A stretch of DNA of 64,000 nt from Streptomyces diacarni (lineage in GTDB: Bacteria > Actinomycetota > Actinomycetes > Streptomycetales > Streptomycetaceae): positions 186,001-250,000 of the forward strand of contig NZ_QOIN01000043.1 in the NCBI RefSeq assembly GCF_003323715.1, in the 5' to 3' direction. Below are positions 44,587 through 56,267 of the stretch, one piece after another. The notes under the pieces were generated by a model. That model was not told the DNA's origin. It worked only from the letters and a program-made list of their open reading frames with translations, and ran no database searches. Within the stretch, counting starts at the first letter, position 1. Each line of letters opens with the position of its first letter. Position numbers and translations under genes: made by a program.

Positions 44587-44965
44587 TCCCCCTCCGCGCG
44601 CACCGGAGGCCGACGCGCCGTCCACGGCCACGCGGCCTCGCCGCCGCGTCGCGGCCACTCCCACCGCGGCTGCTCGCGCCCCCGGCCGTCTGACCCCGGC
44701 GCCGCCCGGCCCCACCTGTCCCTGACGCCTGTCTCATCCGGCGCCGACGGAAGGCGGCCTCCTCGGGCGCCGACGGACGACGACCTCGCCCGGCGCCGTA
44801 GGACGACCGTCACTCTCGCCCGATACGGAAGGGCGACGGCTCCGCCCCGCGCGCGGCGCCGGGAGCGCTCAGGGAGCCACGCCCGGCGCCCCCCGACCCT
44901 CAGTACCGAGCACCGCACGCGTCAGCACCGCCCACCCGCCCAGCCCCCACCGCCGAAGGACCGCC
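44587..44965. other. Spacer between ferredoxin and P450
   Basis: 379 nt, very GC-rich, with imperfect repeats of GGCGCCGACGGA-like sequence around 44730-44800. No gene is supported. It may hold a separate P450 promoter. Confidence 0.5.
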
Positions 44966-46192
44966 ATGAGCACCGTGCCCCCGGTCGATGCCGCCGACAT
45001 CCCCGATTTCCCGCACCCCCGCTCCTCGACCTGCCCGTTCGGCCTCTCGCCCGAGATGCGCCGGCTGGCCGGGCGCGGCCCGGTCAGCCGGGTCCGCTCG
45101 TGGGGTGGCAGCACGCCCTGGGTGGTGACCAGCCACGCCGAGCAGAAGGCCCTGCTCGCCGATTCCCGGCTGAGCGCGGACTTCTCCCACCCGGGCTTTC
45201 CCAGCCCGGTCCCCCCGCAGAACACGGGGAAGGCCGACATGAGCTTCGTCGGCATGGACGATCCGGAGCACGCGCGGCTGCGGCGCATGGTCAGCGGCGC
45301 GTTCACCGTCAGGCGGGTCGAGGCGCTGCGCCCGCGTGTGCGGGAGATGACCGAGACGTGCATCGAGCGCATGCTCGACGGGCCGAAGCCCGCCGACCTG
45401 ATGGAGGCCGTGGCGCTGCCCATCCCCTCCATGGTGATCTCCGAACTGCTGGGCGTCCCCTACCGCGACCACGACTTCTTCCAGACCAACAGCAGGACCC
45501 TCGTCTCCGCCGTCGCCGACACCGGGACGCGGCAGGCGGCGCACGCCCGGCTCGCCGCGTACCTGGACGACCTCGTCGGTGCGAAGCTCGCGCAGCCCGG
45601 TGACGATCTGCTCTCCCGGCTCGGGGAGCGGGTGGAGGCGGGCGAGCTGACGCGCCGTGAAGCGGCCACCATGGGCGTGCTGTTGCTGCTCGGCGGGCAT
45701 GAGACGACCGCGAACATGATCACGTTGGGGACACTGCTGCTGCTCCAGCACCCCGACCAGCTCGCGCGCCTCCGGGACGCGGGGGAAGACACCGAGGTGG
45801 TCGCCTCGGCCGTGGAGGAGTTGCTGCGCTACCTGTCCATCGTCCATCTCGGGCGCCGCAGGACGGCGCTGGAGGACATCGAGGTCGCCGGGCAGACGAT
45901 CCGCGCCGGTGAGGGCGTCATCCTCCTGGGCGAGCTCGCCAACCGGGACCCCCTGGTCTTCCCCGAACCCGACACGCTGGACCTCGCCCGCAACGCGCGC
46001 CGGCACCAGGCCTTCGGCGGCGGCAGCCACCACTGTGTCGGCCAGCCCCTGGCGCGGATGGAACTCCAGGTCGTCTACTCCGCCCTGTTCCGCCGGATCC
46101 CCACCCTGCGACTGGCCACGGAGGTGTCGCGGGTGCCTTTCACGTACGACGCGGTCATCTACGGCGTCCACGAGTTGCCCGTCACCTGGTGA
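44966..46192 (+). CDS. Cytochrome P450 monooxygenase
   Basis: A 408-residue bacterial class I P450. The I-helix is LLLLGGHETTANM (acid-alcohol pair in E-T), the K-helix ExxR is EELLRYL, and the heme loop is FGGGSHHCVG with proximal Cys about residue 357. CYP105/107-like. ATG at 44966 follows GAAGGA. With the ferredoxin, Baeyer-Villiger enzyme and SDR it forms an oxidative tailoring set, presumably for the terpene of the adjoining cyclase. Confidence 0.92.
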   Translation: MSTVPPVDAADIPDFPHPRSSTCPFGLSPEMRRLAGRGPVSRVRSWGGSTPWVVTSHAEQKALLADSRLSADFSHPGFPSPVPPQNTGKADMSFVGMDDPEHARLRRMVSGAFTVRRVEALRPRVREMTETCIERMLDGPKPADLMEAVALPIPSMVISELLGVPYRDHDFFQTNSRTLVSAVADTGTRQAAHARLAAYLDDLVGAKLAQPGDDLLSRLGERVEAGELTRREAATMGVLLLLGGHETTANMITLGTLLLLQHPDQLARLRDAGEDTEVVASAVEELLRYLSIVHLGRRRTALEDIEVAGQTIRAGEGVILLGELANRDPLVFPEPDTLDLARNARRHQAFGGGSHHCVGQPLARMELQVVYSALFRRIPTLRLATEVSRVPFTYDAVIYGVHELPVTW

Positions 46193-46306
46193 CATCCGGC
46201 GGCACACCGCCCGGCCCGCGCACGCGGTCAGAGGGCCGCGGCGGGCTCGCCCGCCCCACCGGACGTACTCGACCGGCCGCCCCGCCCGAAGAGAAAGAGC
46301 ACACCC

Positions 46307-48171
<1,865 letters not shown>

Positions 48172-48175
<4 letters not shown>

Positions 48176-49959
48176 GGCACAACGGACACGCGGCCGAGGC
48201 GGCCGCGACCGGCGCGGTGCCGAGCCGCTACGGCGAGAGGGGGCACGGGCCGGCGGCGAGCGGCCTGTGGTCGGCCACGAGGCTGGGTTCCCCCAACCCG
48301 CTGTGGGGCTCCAACGGTGTCGCGTTCGGTCCGGACGGCCGGCTCCACGTCGCCCAGTTCCTGGCCGGGCAGATCAGCGCCGTCGATCTGGCGAGCGGCG
48401 AGGTCGAGGCCGTGGTGCCGATGGGAGGACCGGTCCACTCCCCCGACGACCTGGCCTTCGGCGCGGACGGCTCCATGTACATCGCGGACCTGGTACCCGG
48501 CAGGGTGTGGCGGCGCAGCCCCGGCGGTGCGTACAGCCTCGTCAGCGACCAGGTGAAGGTGCCCAACGGCATCACCTGCGTCGGCGACCGGCTCTTCGTC
48601 AACGAGATGCGCCCGGGCGGCCGCCTGTGGGAGCTGTTCCCCGACGGCGGCGACCCGGTCGTGCTCACCGGCGGACTGGCGCTGGGCAACGCCATGCAGC
48701 AGGGGCCCGACGGACACCTGTACTACCCGCACATGGTGACCGGGCAGGTATGGCGCATCGCACCGGACGGCGGCGAGCCGCAACTGGTCGCCGAGGGCGT
48801 GCACGAGCCGGTCGCCGTCCGCTTCGACCTCGGCGGCGTCATGCACGTGCTCTCCCGGGGCGAGGCCGGGCTCGTCACCAGGATCGACCTGCACGGCACC
48901 GGCAGTCGCTCGCTCGTCACCAGCGGGATCACGGGACTGGACAACGCCGCGTTCGACACGGAGAACCGGATGTACGTCTCCAGCTTCGCCAGCGGCGGCA
49001 TCACCGAACTCCTCCCCGACGGCCGCACCCGCACCCTGGTGCCCCGGGGACTCGACGGCCCCTACGGGGTGACCGTCGATCTCAAGGGCACGGTGTACGC
49101 GGCCGACCACTACCGGCTGGCCGAACCCGGGCGCCCCGACGCCGCCCGAGAGGTGCCCGGCCGCGACGTCCCCTCCGACGCGGCACCGTCCGGCGCGGCC
49201 ACCCGCGCCCTGCTGACGTTCGCCCACGGACTCGTCTCCGACGGGCAACTGCTCCACCTCACCTCCCAGTACGGTGAGGTGCGCACCCACGACCCCGAAC
49301 GCGGGACCACCCGGGTGCGAGCGCGCGGCCTGGACCGGCCGACAGGCATCACCGTCGGCCCGGACGGCGGCCTCGTCGTCGCGGAGAGCGGCGCGGGGCG
49401 GGTGCTCTCCATCGACGGTGCCGACACGATCGACGTGCTGGCCGAAGGGTTCGACCGGCCCGTGGACGTGACCCACGACGCGGAAGGGCGCTGCTACGTC
49501 ACCGACGAGCTGCGCGGCGCGGTCCTGCGGATCGCCCAGCAGGAGACCGGACCAGGCGTCGAGGTGGTCATCGAGGGGCTCGACGCACCGCAAGGGCTGA
49601 CGGCCCGGGGCGAAGAGCTGTTCTGGGTGGAGACCGGAACACGGAGGCTGCGTTCGGTCTCCCTCGTCTTTGGTGACGAGGCGCGCACCGAGGCCGAGGA
49701 CCTGCCGGTCGGCCTGCCGCCGGGTGCCGGACCGCGCCCCGATCCGGCCCTGTTCACGCACGGTATGCCGGGCCTGCCGCGCCCCTTCGCGGGCCTCACC
49801 GCCGCGCCCGACGGCACCCTCCTGCTGTCCGCCGACGGCGAGGGAACCGTCATCCGCCTCACCCCGCGCCCCCCTGGCCCCGCGGAGGATCGGCCCTCCG
49901 CACAGCGGTCGTCCAGGACGCGGCACCGCCCCCACGGAACCGATCAGGAGACTTCATGA
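48172..49959 (+). CDS. SMP-30/NHL-type beta-propeller protein
   Basis: A 595-residue protein made of repeated blades (GVAFGPDGRLHVAQF, DLAFGADGSMYIADL, GITVGPDGGLVVAES and so on), about ten or more, so possibly two propellers in tandem. SMP-30/gluconolactonase/strictosidine synthase-like proteins often hydrolyse lactones with a central metal. No signal peptide is apparent. The GTG at 48172 overlaps the BVMO stop and follows GGAGG; its stop overlaps the SDR start. Hydrolysis of the BVMO-made lactone is a reasonable inference. Confidence 0.8.
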
Positions 49960-50723
49960 CCACCACAGGACTGGCCGGCCGCAGCGTCGTCGTCACCGGC
50001 GCCGCGTCCGGCATCGGGCGGGCGGCGGCACTGCAGTTCGCCCACGAGGGGGCGAAAGTGGCCCTCGCGGACCTCGACGCGGCCGGCGCCGGACATACCG
50101 CGCAGGAGATACAACAGGCCGGCGGAGAGGCGCTGACGGTCGTCGGTGACCTGAGCGACCAGCAGGTGGTGGACGCACTCGTCGAGCAGACCGTGACCCG
50201 GTACGGCGGTCTCGACGTTCTGGTCAACAACGCCGGGATCATGGACCGGATGTCCGCGCTGGGCGAGACCGACGACACGGAGTGGGAGCGCGTGCTGCGC
50301 GTCAACCTGACCGCGCCGTTCCTGCTGACCCGGGCCGCCCTGCCCCACATGCTCGCCGCGGGGCGCGGCTCCGTCCTGTTCACCGCCTCCGAGGCGGGCC
50401 TGCGCGGCGGCGCGGCCGGAGCCGCCTACACCGCCTCCAAGCACGGCGTGGTGGGGCTCGTGAAGAACCTCGCCGTCATGTACCGCGGTCAGGGCATCCG
50501 CGCCAACGCCATCGCGCCGGGCCCCACCGCCACCGGCATCCAGGTCGACGCCGCCGCCGGGGCGCACGGTCCTGCGCTCGTCGGCAAGCTGATCGGCGCC
50601 ACCATCGGCCGGCTGGGCACGGCCGAGGAACAGGCCGCCGCCCTCGTCCACCTCGCCTCCGACGCGGCGAGCTTCGTCAACGGCGCGGTGCTGCCCGTCG
50701 ACGACGGCTGGTCCGCCGTCTGA
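49956..50723 (+). CDS. Short-chain dehydrogenase/reductase
   Basis: A 255-residue classical SDR. TGAASGIGRAAAL cofactor motif, VNNAGIMDR, Ser in LFTASEAGLRGG and YTASK catalytic pair. PG-motif IAPGPTATGIQ. ATG overlaps the propeller gene stop (ATGA). Likely converts a hydroxyl made by the P450 to the ketone needed by the BVMO, analogous to PtlF in pentalenolactone pathways; this assignment is inference. Confidence 0.9.
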   Translation: MTTTGLAGRSVVVTGAASGIGRAAALQFAHEGAKVALADLDAAGAGHTAQEIQQAGGEALTVVGDLSDQQVVDALVEQTVTRYGGLDVLVNNAGIMDRMSALGETDDTEWERVLRVNLTAPFLLTRAALPHMLAAGRGSVLFTASEAGLRGGAAGAAYTASKHGVVGLVKNLAVMYRGQGIRANAIAPGPTATGIQVDAAAGAHGPALVGKLIGATIGRLGTAEEQAAALVHLASDAASFVNGAVLPVDDGWSAV

Positions 50724-50896
50724 ACGGTGGATCGGCCGTCGTCGACGAGGAGGGGCAGGCGCGGTCGCGGCGGATGACCGCAGGCCCGTCGCCGTACCCG
50801 CCCTCAGGACGCCGGACCCCTGAGGACGGGACCTGTCACCCCAAGGAGGGTTTGGTCGGTAATCAGCGCATCCACGGCATGTGACCCGCTTAGCTT

Positions 50897-50920
50897 GAAG
50901 CTGTCAGTTTCGTCAGCTTC
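50897..50920. promoter_or_regulatory. Inverted repeat before the terpene synthase fragment
   Basis: GAAGCTG (50897-50903) and CAGCTTC (50914-50920) are perfect 7-bp arms with a 10-bp spacer, ending 17 bp before the GTG start. Possible operator or hairpin in the leader. Confidence 0.5.
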
Positions 50921-50937
50921 CATGAAGCGAGGTGCCG

Positions 50938-51612
50938 GTGTCCTCGACCAGCGTTGAACTGCCGCCCATCTGGTGTCCCTTGGAGTCGGCCCGCCACCGC
51001 CGGGCCGACCGGGTCGAGACCCGGGCGGTGGAATGGATCAGGAACAGCGGAATGTGCGCGACGCCGGAGGAGGAGAACTGGGTCATCGCCTCGCACAGCG
51101 TCGACTTCTACGCACGGTTCGCGCCGGTGGCCGACGACGACCGGCTCCTGGCCACCGCCCTGTGGGTGTACTGGGGCTTCGCGTTCGACGACGCACGGTG
51201 CGACACCGGCCCGCTGAGCACCCGTCCGGCCGCCTTCAACGCACTCGCGGGCGCGGTGCAACGGAGCCTGGAGGCCCCCTCCGCGCGGCCCGACCGCGAC
51301 AGGTTCATCGGCCCCCTGCAGGACATCGCCGCCATGTTCCGCTCCTTCGGGCAGCCGGCGCTCGTACAGCGCTTCGCTGCCGCGCACCGCGCCTGGCTGT
51401 CGGGCGTGTGCTGGCAGATCGGCAACGCGGCCGCCGAACACATGCCGGAGCTGGACGAGTTCATGGCGATGCGGCTGCTCTCCTCCGGCGGCGAGCCGAC
51501 CTTCGCCCTGCTGGAGCTGGCGACGGGCGCCGAGGTGCCCGCCGCCGAACTCTCCCACCCGGCCACGCGGGCGCTGACGGAGATGGCCATCACGGTGGCC
51601 GCACTCGGCCCG
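50938..51612 (+). pseudogene. Terpene synthase, 3' half missing
   Basis: About 225 residues of a class I bacterial terpene synthase. It starts MSSTSVELPPIWCP-like, shows the aspartate-rich metal motif FAFDDARCD (near residue 85), then a helical core to EMAITVAAL. At that point a normal enzyme would continue into the NSE/DTE metal motif; here homology ends and the frame runs on through sequence antisense to a prenyltransferase. The GTG at 50938 has GCGAGG five bases upstream. Without the NSE triad it should not cyclise. Confidence 0.8.
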
Positions 51613-52341
51613 CTCACCGGCCGGGCCGCCCTCGGCCGCCAGGAGGGCGACCGCGCGGGCGAGCAGCGCGTCACCGACCAGCACGGCCGCGGGCGTGCCG
51701 AACTTCTTCCACACCGCGGGGCGGTGCCGGCGCAGCGGGTCGGCGTCGATCACGTCGTCGTGGACGAGGGAGAAGTCGTGCACCATCTCGACCGCGACCG
51801 CACCCGGCACCACAGCGCCGGGCGCCGCACCCACCGCCATCGCGGACAGGAACGTCAGAGCAGGCCGCAGCGCTTTCCCTCCGCCGATGCCGCCATGACC
51901 GCTGGTGCCGCTGGTGCTGGTACTGCCGACCGTGCTGCCAGGGCCGACGGCGGCGCCTGTTGGGCCGCCCACCCGGTCGTACTCGCGCACGGTGCGCGGT
52001 CCGGGAGCGCTCCACCCCCGGTGAAAGGCGACCGCTTCCCGCTCGGGCGACGGCATCCCTTCCAGCGCCGCCCGCAGTGCGGGAGTGACCAGCTCCCGCG
52101 ACCAGGCGAAGACGTCGTCCCCCGGCACCGACGCCGCTTCCGGCACCGACGGCGCCACGTGCTCCACCGCACCGCTCGCCGGCCCCGGATTCCCCGGCGT
52201 GACAGGGCCGTTCGGCGTGACGGCGCGTTCCGGCGCGGCCGCGCCGTCCGGCATGGCCGCGCCGTCCGGCGTGACCGCGTTCTCCCGCACGAGCGAGACC
52301 GCACCCGTGCCCGACTGTGATGATCCCCAAGACCTGCGCAC
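51613..52341 (-). pseudogene. Polyprenyl diphosphate synthase, 3' half missing
   Basis: The minus strand encodes the N-terminal half of a GGPP/polyprenyl synthase: VTPALRAALEGMPSPEREAVAFHRGW, GGKALRPALTFLSA, then the first Asp-rich motif region DFSLVHDDVIDADPLRRHRPAVWKKFG and VGDALLARAVALLAAEGG. Homology stops around 51615, so the second DDxxD motif is absent. The N terminus carries an 18-bp tandem-repeat-coded stretch. Start GTG at 52341 is uncertain. It ends exactly where the terpene synthase fragment ends. Confidence 0.8.
52196..52285. repeat. Five imperfect 18-bp tandem units in the prenyltransferase N terminus
   Basis: Units start at 52196, 52214, 52232, 52250 and 52268, each beginning GGC and mostly ending TCC/TTC. 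On the minus strand they encode a PDGA/PERA/PNG-type six-residue repeat in a disordered N-terminal tail. Confidence 0.8.
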
Positions 52342-52632
52342 ACGGACCAGCTAAGCCACCGCGAGCAGCAACACGCCAGGCCCCACCTCACGGCCACCGG
52401 AACGAGGTAACCGCAGGTGAGGCCATCGGATCAGCCCACAGGACGACAATAGGCGACCCCGGATTTCGTTGATCGGCAGCCGACCGTCACAATCACCGAG
52501 CGACCTCCCCCGTTCCCACGGCGCGCCCGGTCCTGCCCGGACGCGCGTGAACGCGCGCCTACGCGCGCAAAAGGGGTGGGCGCTGACGCGTACACGAAGG
52601 AGATGATCTCCCCTCGAGGAGGAGGCACGTAG

Positions 52633-53352
52633 TTGGAAGCAAGGCTGGCCGTGACGGCGGACGCACGTCGCGAGGTCGAGGAGTTCATCCTGGGAGACCG
52701 GTTCTCCTGCCTGGCCGGGCGCTCCGCCTGGCGCCGGGGCGGCATCACGCACCGGCACTACGAGACGCTGGGAGGCCCGGAATCCGCCCGGCTGCTGGCG
52801 CTGGACCTGGAGGAGTTCGTGGCGTCGGCGGACTGGAGCGCCCGCACGTTCACCAGTTTCATCGCGACGTTCGAGCAGCCGCGCGGGGTGGACGAGCTAC
52901 GGTTCGAGGAGCTTCTGTGGCAGCAGCTGCAATGGCTGCACGAGCACGACGCGGAGTCCCATCGCTGGGCTGAGGGCTACTCCCCCGACCCGCAGTCCTC
53001 GGAGTTCGCCTTCAGCGTGGCCGGCCACCCCTTCTTCGTCATCGGCCTGCACGAGACGCACCGCCGGTGGGGCAGGCGGCCTCCCTTCCCGATGCTGGCC
53101 TTCAACTCCCACGAGCAGTTCGGGCAGATCAAGGGCGCCGGCATGTGGGACCGGCTCGCGGAGAAGATACGCAAGCAGGACATCAAGCTGCAGGGCGACA
53201 TCAACCCGAACCTGTACGAGTACGAGGAGCTCTCGGAGGCGCGCCGCTACTCGGGCCGTCCGAAGCCGGAGGACTGGCAGTGCCCGTTCGCCGCACGGGC
53301 CGCCGCTGCCGCTGCCGCCGAGGAAAGAGAGCTGACCGTCTCCGGCGCGTGA
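52633..53352 (+). CDS. YqcI/YcgG (GntA-like) haem-dependent N-oxygenase family protein
   Basis: A 239-residue PF08892-type protein. Family blocks: FSCLAGRSAWRRG, EELLWQQLQWLHEHD, EFAFSVAGHPFFVIGLHETHRR, LAFNSHEQFGQIK, QGDINPNLYEYEELSEARRYSGR and WQCPFAA. The family includes GntA, a haem enzyme that N-hydroxylates a guanidine in guanitoxin synthesis; members often have unknown amine or guanidine substrates. The start is TTG, fixed by a strong GAGGAGGAGG eight bases upstream. It lies just beyond the truncated prenyltransferase and may serve a different pathway. Confidence 0.87.
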   Translation: MEARLAVTADARREVEEFILGDRFSCLAGRSAWRRGGITHRHYETLGGPESARLLALDLEEFVASADWSARTFTSFIATFEQPRGVDELRFEELLWQQLQWLHEHDAESHRWAEGYSPDPQSSEFAFSVAGHPFFVIGLHETHRRWGRRPPFPMLAFNSHEQFGQIKGAGMWDRLAEKIRKQDIKLQGDINPNLYEYEELSEARRYSGRPKPEDWQCPFAARAAAAAAAEERELTVSGA

Positions 53353-53950
53353 GCTCGACCGCACGCGGGCCGACAGCGCCGCGCGGGCCGGCAGCACGCC
53401 AGCCGGCAGCACGCGAGCCGACTGCGCATCCCGGAAGCCCGCACCCCGTCAGCGCCGCCCCGCAGGCACGCGCGCAGACGGGGCGGCGGGGCGGAGCAGC
53501 GGGGGCGGAGCTGGGCGGGGCAACGGTGTGAGGCGGCCGGACGGTCGATCCGTAGGGTCGGCATGGCGCGGCGGCCGCCCCCTCTGGTGCGGCGGTCGCT
53601 CGCGCCGGCCTGGCAGGTGGGCCGGTGGGCCGCCGTCGGCCTGCTGGCCTGCCGGACGGCCCCCGCTGGGCATCGCCGTGGGGTGGCTCTCCTCGCGCCT
53701 GGGTCCGCGGATGTCCCGCCAGGCCGAGCGGATGCTGCTGAGGACACGGCACCTTCGCCGAACTCATCGCCGCTCCGGGGCTGTTCGGGCAACTGTGGAG
53801 AGCTGCCGGCACGCCGGGGAGGCCGGCGAGTGGCCGCCCGCGCCGAAGGAGGAGCGACTGCGGTGACCGTCCCCCGCTGGTCTGCCGGCACCTCAACGCC
53901 GCCGCGGCACGCGGCCGTCCGCGTGGGCCTCGTGCCGGGCCGGTGGCGGA
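53353..53950. other. Gene-poor spacer
   Basis: About 600 nt, GC-rich with short direct repeats (CCGGCAGCACGC-like near 53385-53410). Open frames on both strands are low-complexity Arg/Pro/Ala. No gene supported. Confidence 0.55.
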
Positions 53951-54736
53951 TCAGGCTTTCTCCAGGAGCGTCTTCAGCTCCGACATCATCATGGTCCAGC
54001 CGCCGCTGACGCCCTTGAGCATCATGGAGTCGGCCGAGGTGAAGCCGTCGTGGGTGATGGTCAGCTTCACGCCCATCCCGGGCTCCTCGGCCGGCTCGAT
54101 GTCGAAGGAGACCTTCGAGCGCTCCTTGACCGCCTCGGCGAACTCGGCGTCGCTCATGCCGAACATCTCCTGGTGCATCGGCTGCAGCGTGTGCCAGGTG
54201 TAGGCGAGCCGCTTGCCGGGCTCCGCCTCGGTGACGACCTGGCCGAGATCCTGCGGCTCGCCGCCGTCCTCGATTGGCCACAGCACCTTCGAGCCGACCT
54301 TCCAGTCGGAGGAGGGCGCCCAGCCCCCGTGGTACTGCTTCAGGAACTCCGGGCTGGTGAGCCCCTCCCAGAGCTTCTCGGGCGTGGTGTGGATGTAGAG
54401 GGTGTAGACGAACTCGGGCTTGCTCATCGCCGTTCCTTCCAGGGCCTGTTTCAGGTTGCCGAGCGCGGCCATCCGGCCCCGCTCGTACTGGCCGATCCAG
54501 CGGTCGGCCAGCTCGTGGATGGGCACGGGATTGAGGTAGTGCAGCCTCTCCCGGCCGCGCCGGACGGCCGTGACCAGACCTGCGCCCTCCAGCACCGCCA
54601 GGTGCTTGGAGACCGCTTGCCGGGTCATCCCCAGTCCCGCGCACAGTTCGAGCAGGCTCTGCCCGGCCCGCTCGTTGAGCCGGTCAAGCAGCCGCCTTCG
54701 GCTCGCGTTCGCGAGTGCCCTGAACACCTCGTCCAT
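53951..54736 (-). CDS. ArsR-type regulator fused to SRPBCC (AHSA1) domain
   Basis: 261 residues. The N-terminal winged helix is MDEVFRALANASRRRLLDRLNERAGQSLLELCAGLGMTRQAVSKHLAVLEGAGLVTAVRRGRERLHYLNP. From about residue 103 an SRPBCC domain follows (SKPEFVYTLYIHTTPEKLWEGLTSPEFLKQYHGGWAPSSDWKVGS). In this family the SRPBCC part may bind a small hydrophobic ligand that controls DNA binding. This fused form recurs in actinomycetes. ATG at 54736. Confidence 0.9.
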   Translation of the reverse strand: MDEVFRALANASRRRLLDRLNERAGQSLLELCAGLGMTRQAVSKHLAVLEGAGLVTAVRRGRERLHYLNPVPIHELADRWIGQYERGRMAALGNLKQALEGTAMSKPEFVYTLYIHTTPEKLWEGLTSPEFLKQYHGGWAPSSDWKVGSKVLWPIEDGGEPQDLGQVVTEAEPGKRLAYTWHTLQPMHQEMFGMSDAEFAEAVKERSKVSFDIEPAEEPGMGVKLTITHDGFTSADSMMLKGVSGGWTMMMSELKTLLEKA

Positions 54737-54998
54737 GCCATCCGACCCCCTCACCCGCAGATTGGCAACCTTTTGGTTGCGTGTCAACCTGACGCGCGGG
54801 ACGCCCACCCTCCGGGCGCCCGTGGCCCGCCCTCCCGCAGCCGCACGGCACCGCCCTCACCGCCCGGCTCGTCCCCGTGCCCGTGGCGGCGCTACCGTCC
54901 TTCCCGACAGGACAAGCAGCCGGCCCTTCCCGTCAGGTCAAGCAGCCGGCGGACGACCACCGGCGGTCGTGCGTGGCTGCCGCGGAAGGAGAGTGACG

Positions 54999-55478
54999 GT
55001 GCACGCGGGCTTGGCGGTGTTCGACCTGGACGGGACGTTGGCCGATGTCCGGCACCGGCTGCCCCACCTGCGGAGGCGGCCACGGGACTGGGACGCCTTC
55101 TTCGCCGCGGCCGTCGACGACCCTCCGCTGGCCGGCGGGGTCGCCCTGGCGAGCGAAGCGGCCGGGCACCACCGGCTGGCGTACGTCACCGGGCGGCCCG
55201 AGCGCTGCCGCGCCGACACGGTGGCGTGGCTGGACGCGCAACCCCTGCCGCCGGGGCCGCTGCTGATGCGCGGGGCGGCCGACCGCCGCCCCGCGCGCGT
55301 CACCAAGGTCGAGTTGCTGCGGCGGCTGGCCAGGGAGCACACCGTCGCGTTCGTGGTCGACGACGACGCGCAGGTGTGCGCCGCGTACGAGCGCGCGGGG
55401 TTCGCCGTGCTGCGCGCCGACTGGATGCCCGGCGAGGACGTCCTGGACAACGCCCAGGAGCGGGAGGGGCGCACCTGA
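54999..55478 (+). CDS. Small HAD-family protein (polynucleotide kinase phosphatase-like)
   Basis: 159 residues with a HAD nucleophile motif LAVFDLDGTLADVRHRL at the N terminus, YVTGRPERCRADTVAWL (motif II) and VVDDDAQVCAAYERAG (motif IV). The form FDLDGTLADxxHR with a short cap resembles the phosphatase domain of T4 PNKP-like proteins. GTG at 54999 has GGAAGGAG upstream. Substrate unknown. Confidence 0.82.
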   Translation: MHAGLAVFDLDGTLADVRHRLPHLRRRPRDWDAFFAAAVDDPPLAGGVALASEAAGHHRLAYVTGRPERCRADTVAWLDAQPLPPGPLLMRGAADRRPARVTKVELLRRLAREHTVAFVVDDDAQVCAAYERAGFAVLRADWMPGEDVLDNAQEREGRT

Positions 55479-55627
55479 GCGGTCGCGTCGGGAGCGCGCT
55501 CCGCGGGGAGCGAGGGGTGTCGGAACCATCGCCAGAGGTGCTACCGGCGGCGCATCCTGGTCTCCGCACGGCAGGAGCCCGCCGTCTTCCGGCGGCGGAC
55601 CGGTGACGTCGAGGAAGGAGCGAGCCG

Positions 55628-56107
55628 ATGCCGATACCCGTCTGCTCTTTGATACTGAACGAGCGTCAGAGATTCGCCGCCGACGGCGAGTACCACGTGG
55701 TGCGGTTTCCGTTCGGGGGCGGTGAGTCCTACGACGCCGAGGGCATGCACCAGGTGCGGCAGCCGGACGGTGAGGAGGTCACGGACTGGCGTGCCGACGA
55801 CCGCTCGGGGCTGATCTGGCCTTCGGTCGGCGGCTGGGGCGCGCTGACGGCGATGATCCAGTGGGAGGCCGGTGACTACAGCGAACTGCGCGACCAGATG
55901 GTCCGCGATCCGCTCGGCCTCACGGACGATCCGGTGAACACGACGGCGACGGACCACCGGCGCCCCTCCCCCGGCATGCAGTGCTTCACCAAGCATCACG
56001 AGTTGTTCGTCCATCCACACGTGCCGTTGGCGCTTCGTGTGGCACACGACGACGGCCGCCCGCGCCACCTCGTCCACGCGCAGTTCAAGCTGGCCATCCA
56101 TACCTGA
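55628..56107 (+). CDS. Conserved actinomycete hypothetical protein
   Basis: 159 residues, no recognised domain. The sequence is acidic with many aromatic residues (YHVVRFPFGGGESYDAEGMHQV, GLIWPSVGGWGALTAMIQWEAG) and a His-rich block CFTKHHELFVHPHVPLALRVAHDD. No signal peptide or membrane segment. ATG at 55628 follows GAGGAAGGAG. I recall similar Streptomyces proteins sometimes called phage-like structural proteins, but cannot support that here. Confidence 0.72.
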   Translation: MPIPVCSLILNERQRFAADGEYHVVRFPFGGGESYDAEGMHQVRQPDGEEVTDWRADDRSGLIWPSVGGWGALTAMIQWEAGDYSELRDQMVRDPLGLTDDPVNTTATDHRRPSPGMQCFTKHHELFVHPHVPLALRVAHDDGRPRHLVHAQFKLAIHT

Positions 56108-56267
56108 GCCGCCACGGCCCGGTCGGCACCGCGCTGCCGGACAGCGCGAAGGCACAGGCGCACCGCGGGATGGCCGAGCCGGGTTCCGGTCAGGAGCGGT
56201 GACCCGCGGCCGGCGCCCACCGCCCTGCGGCGGCACGCGCCGGCCGCTGCCGCCGGAGCGCAGGGCG

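Noticed and set aside
50938..52320. A 460-residue plus-strand protein combining the terpene synthase start with an Arg/His-rich tail
   Set aside because: The tail is the antisense of a clear prenyltransferase N terminus; the frame stays open only because of the GC bias.
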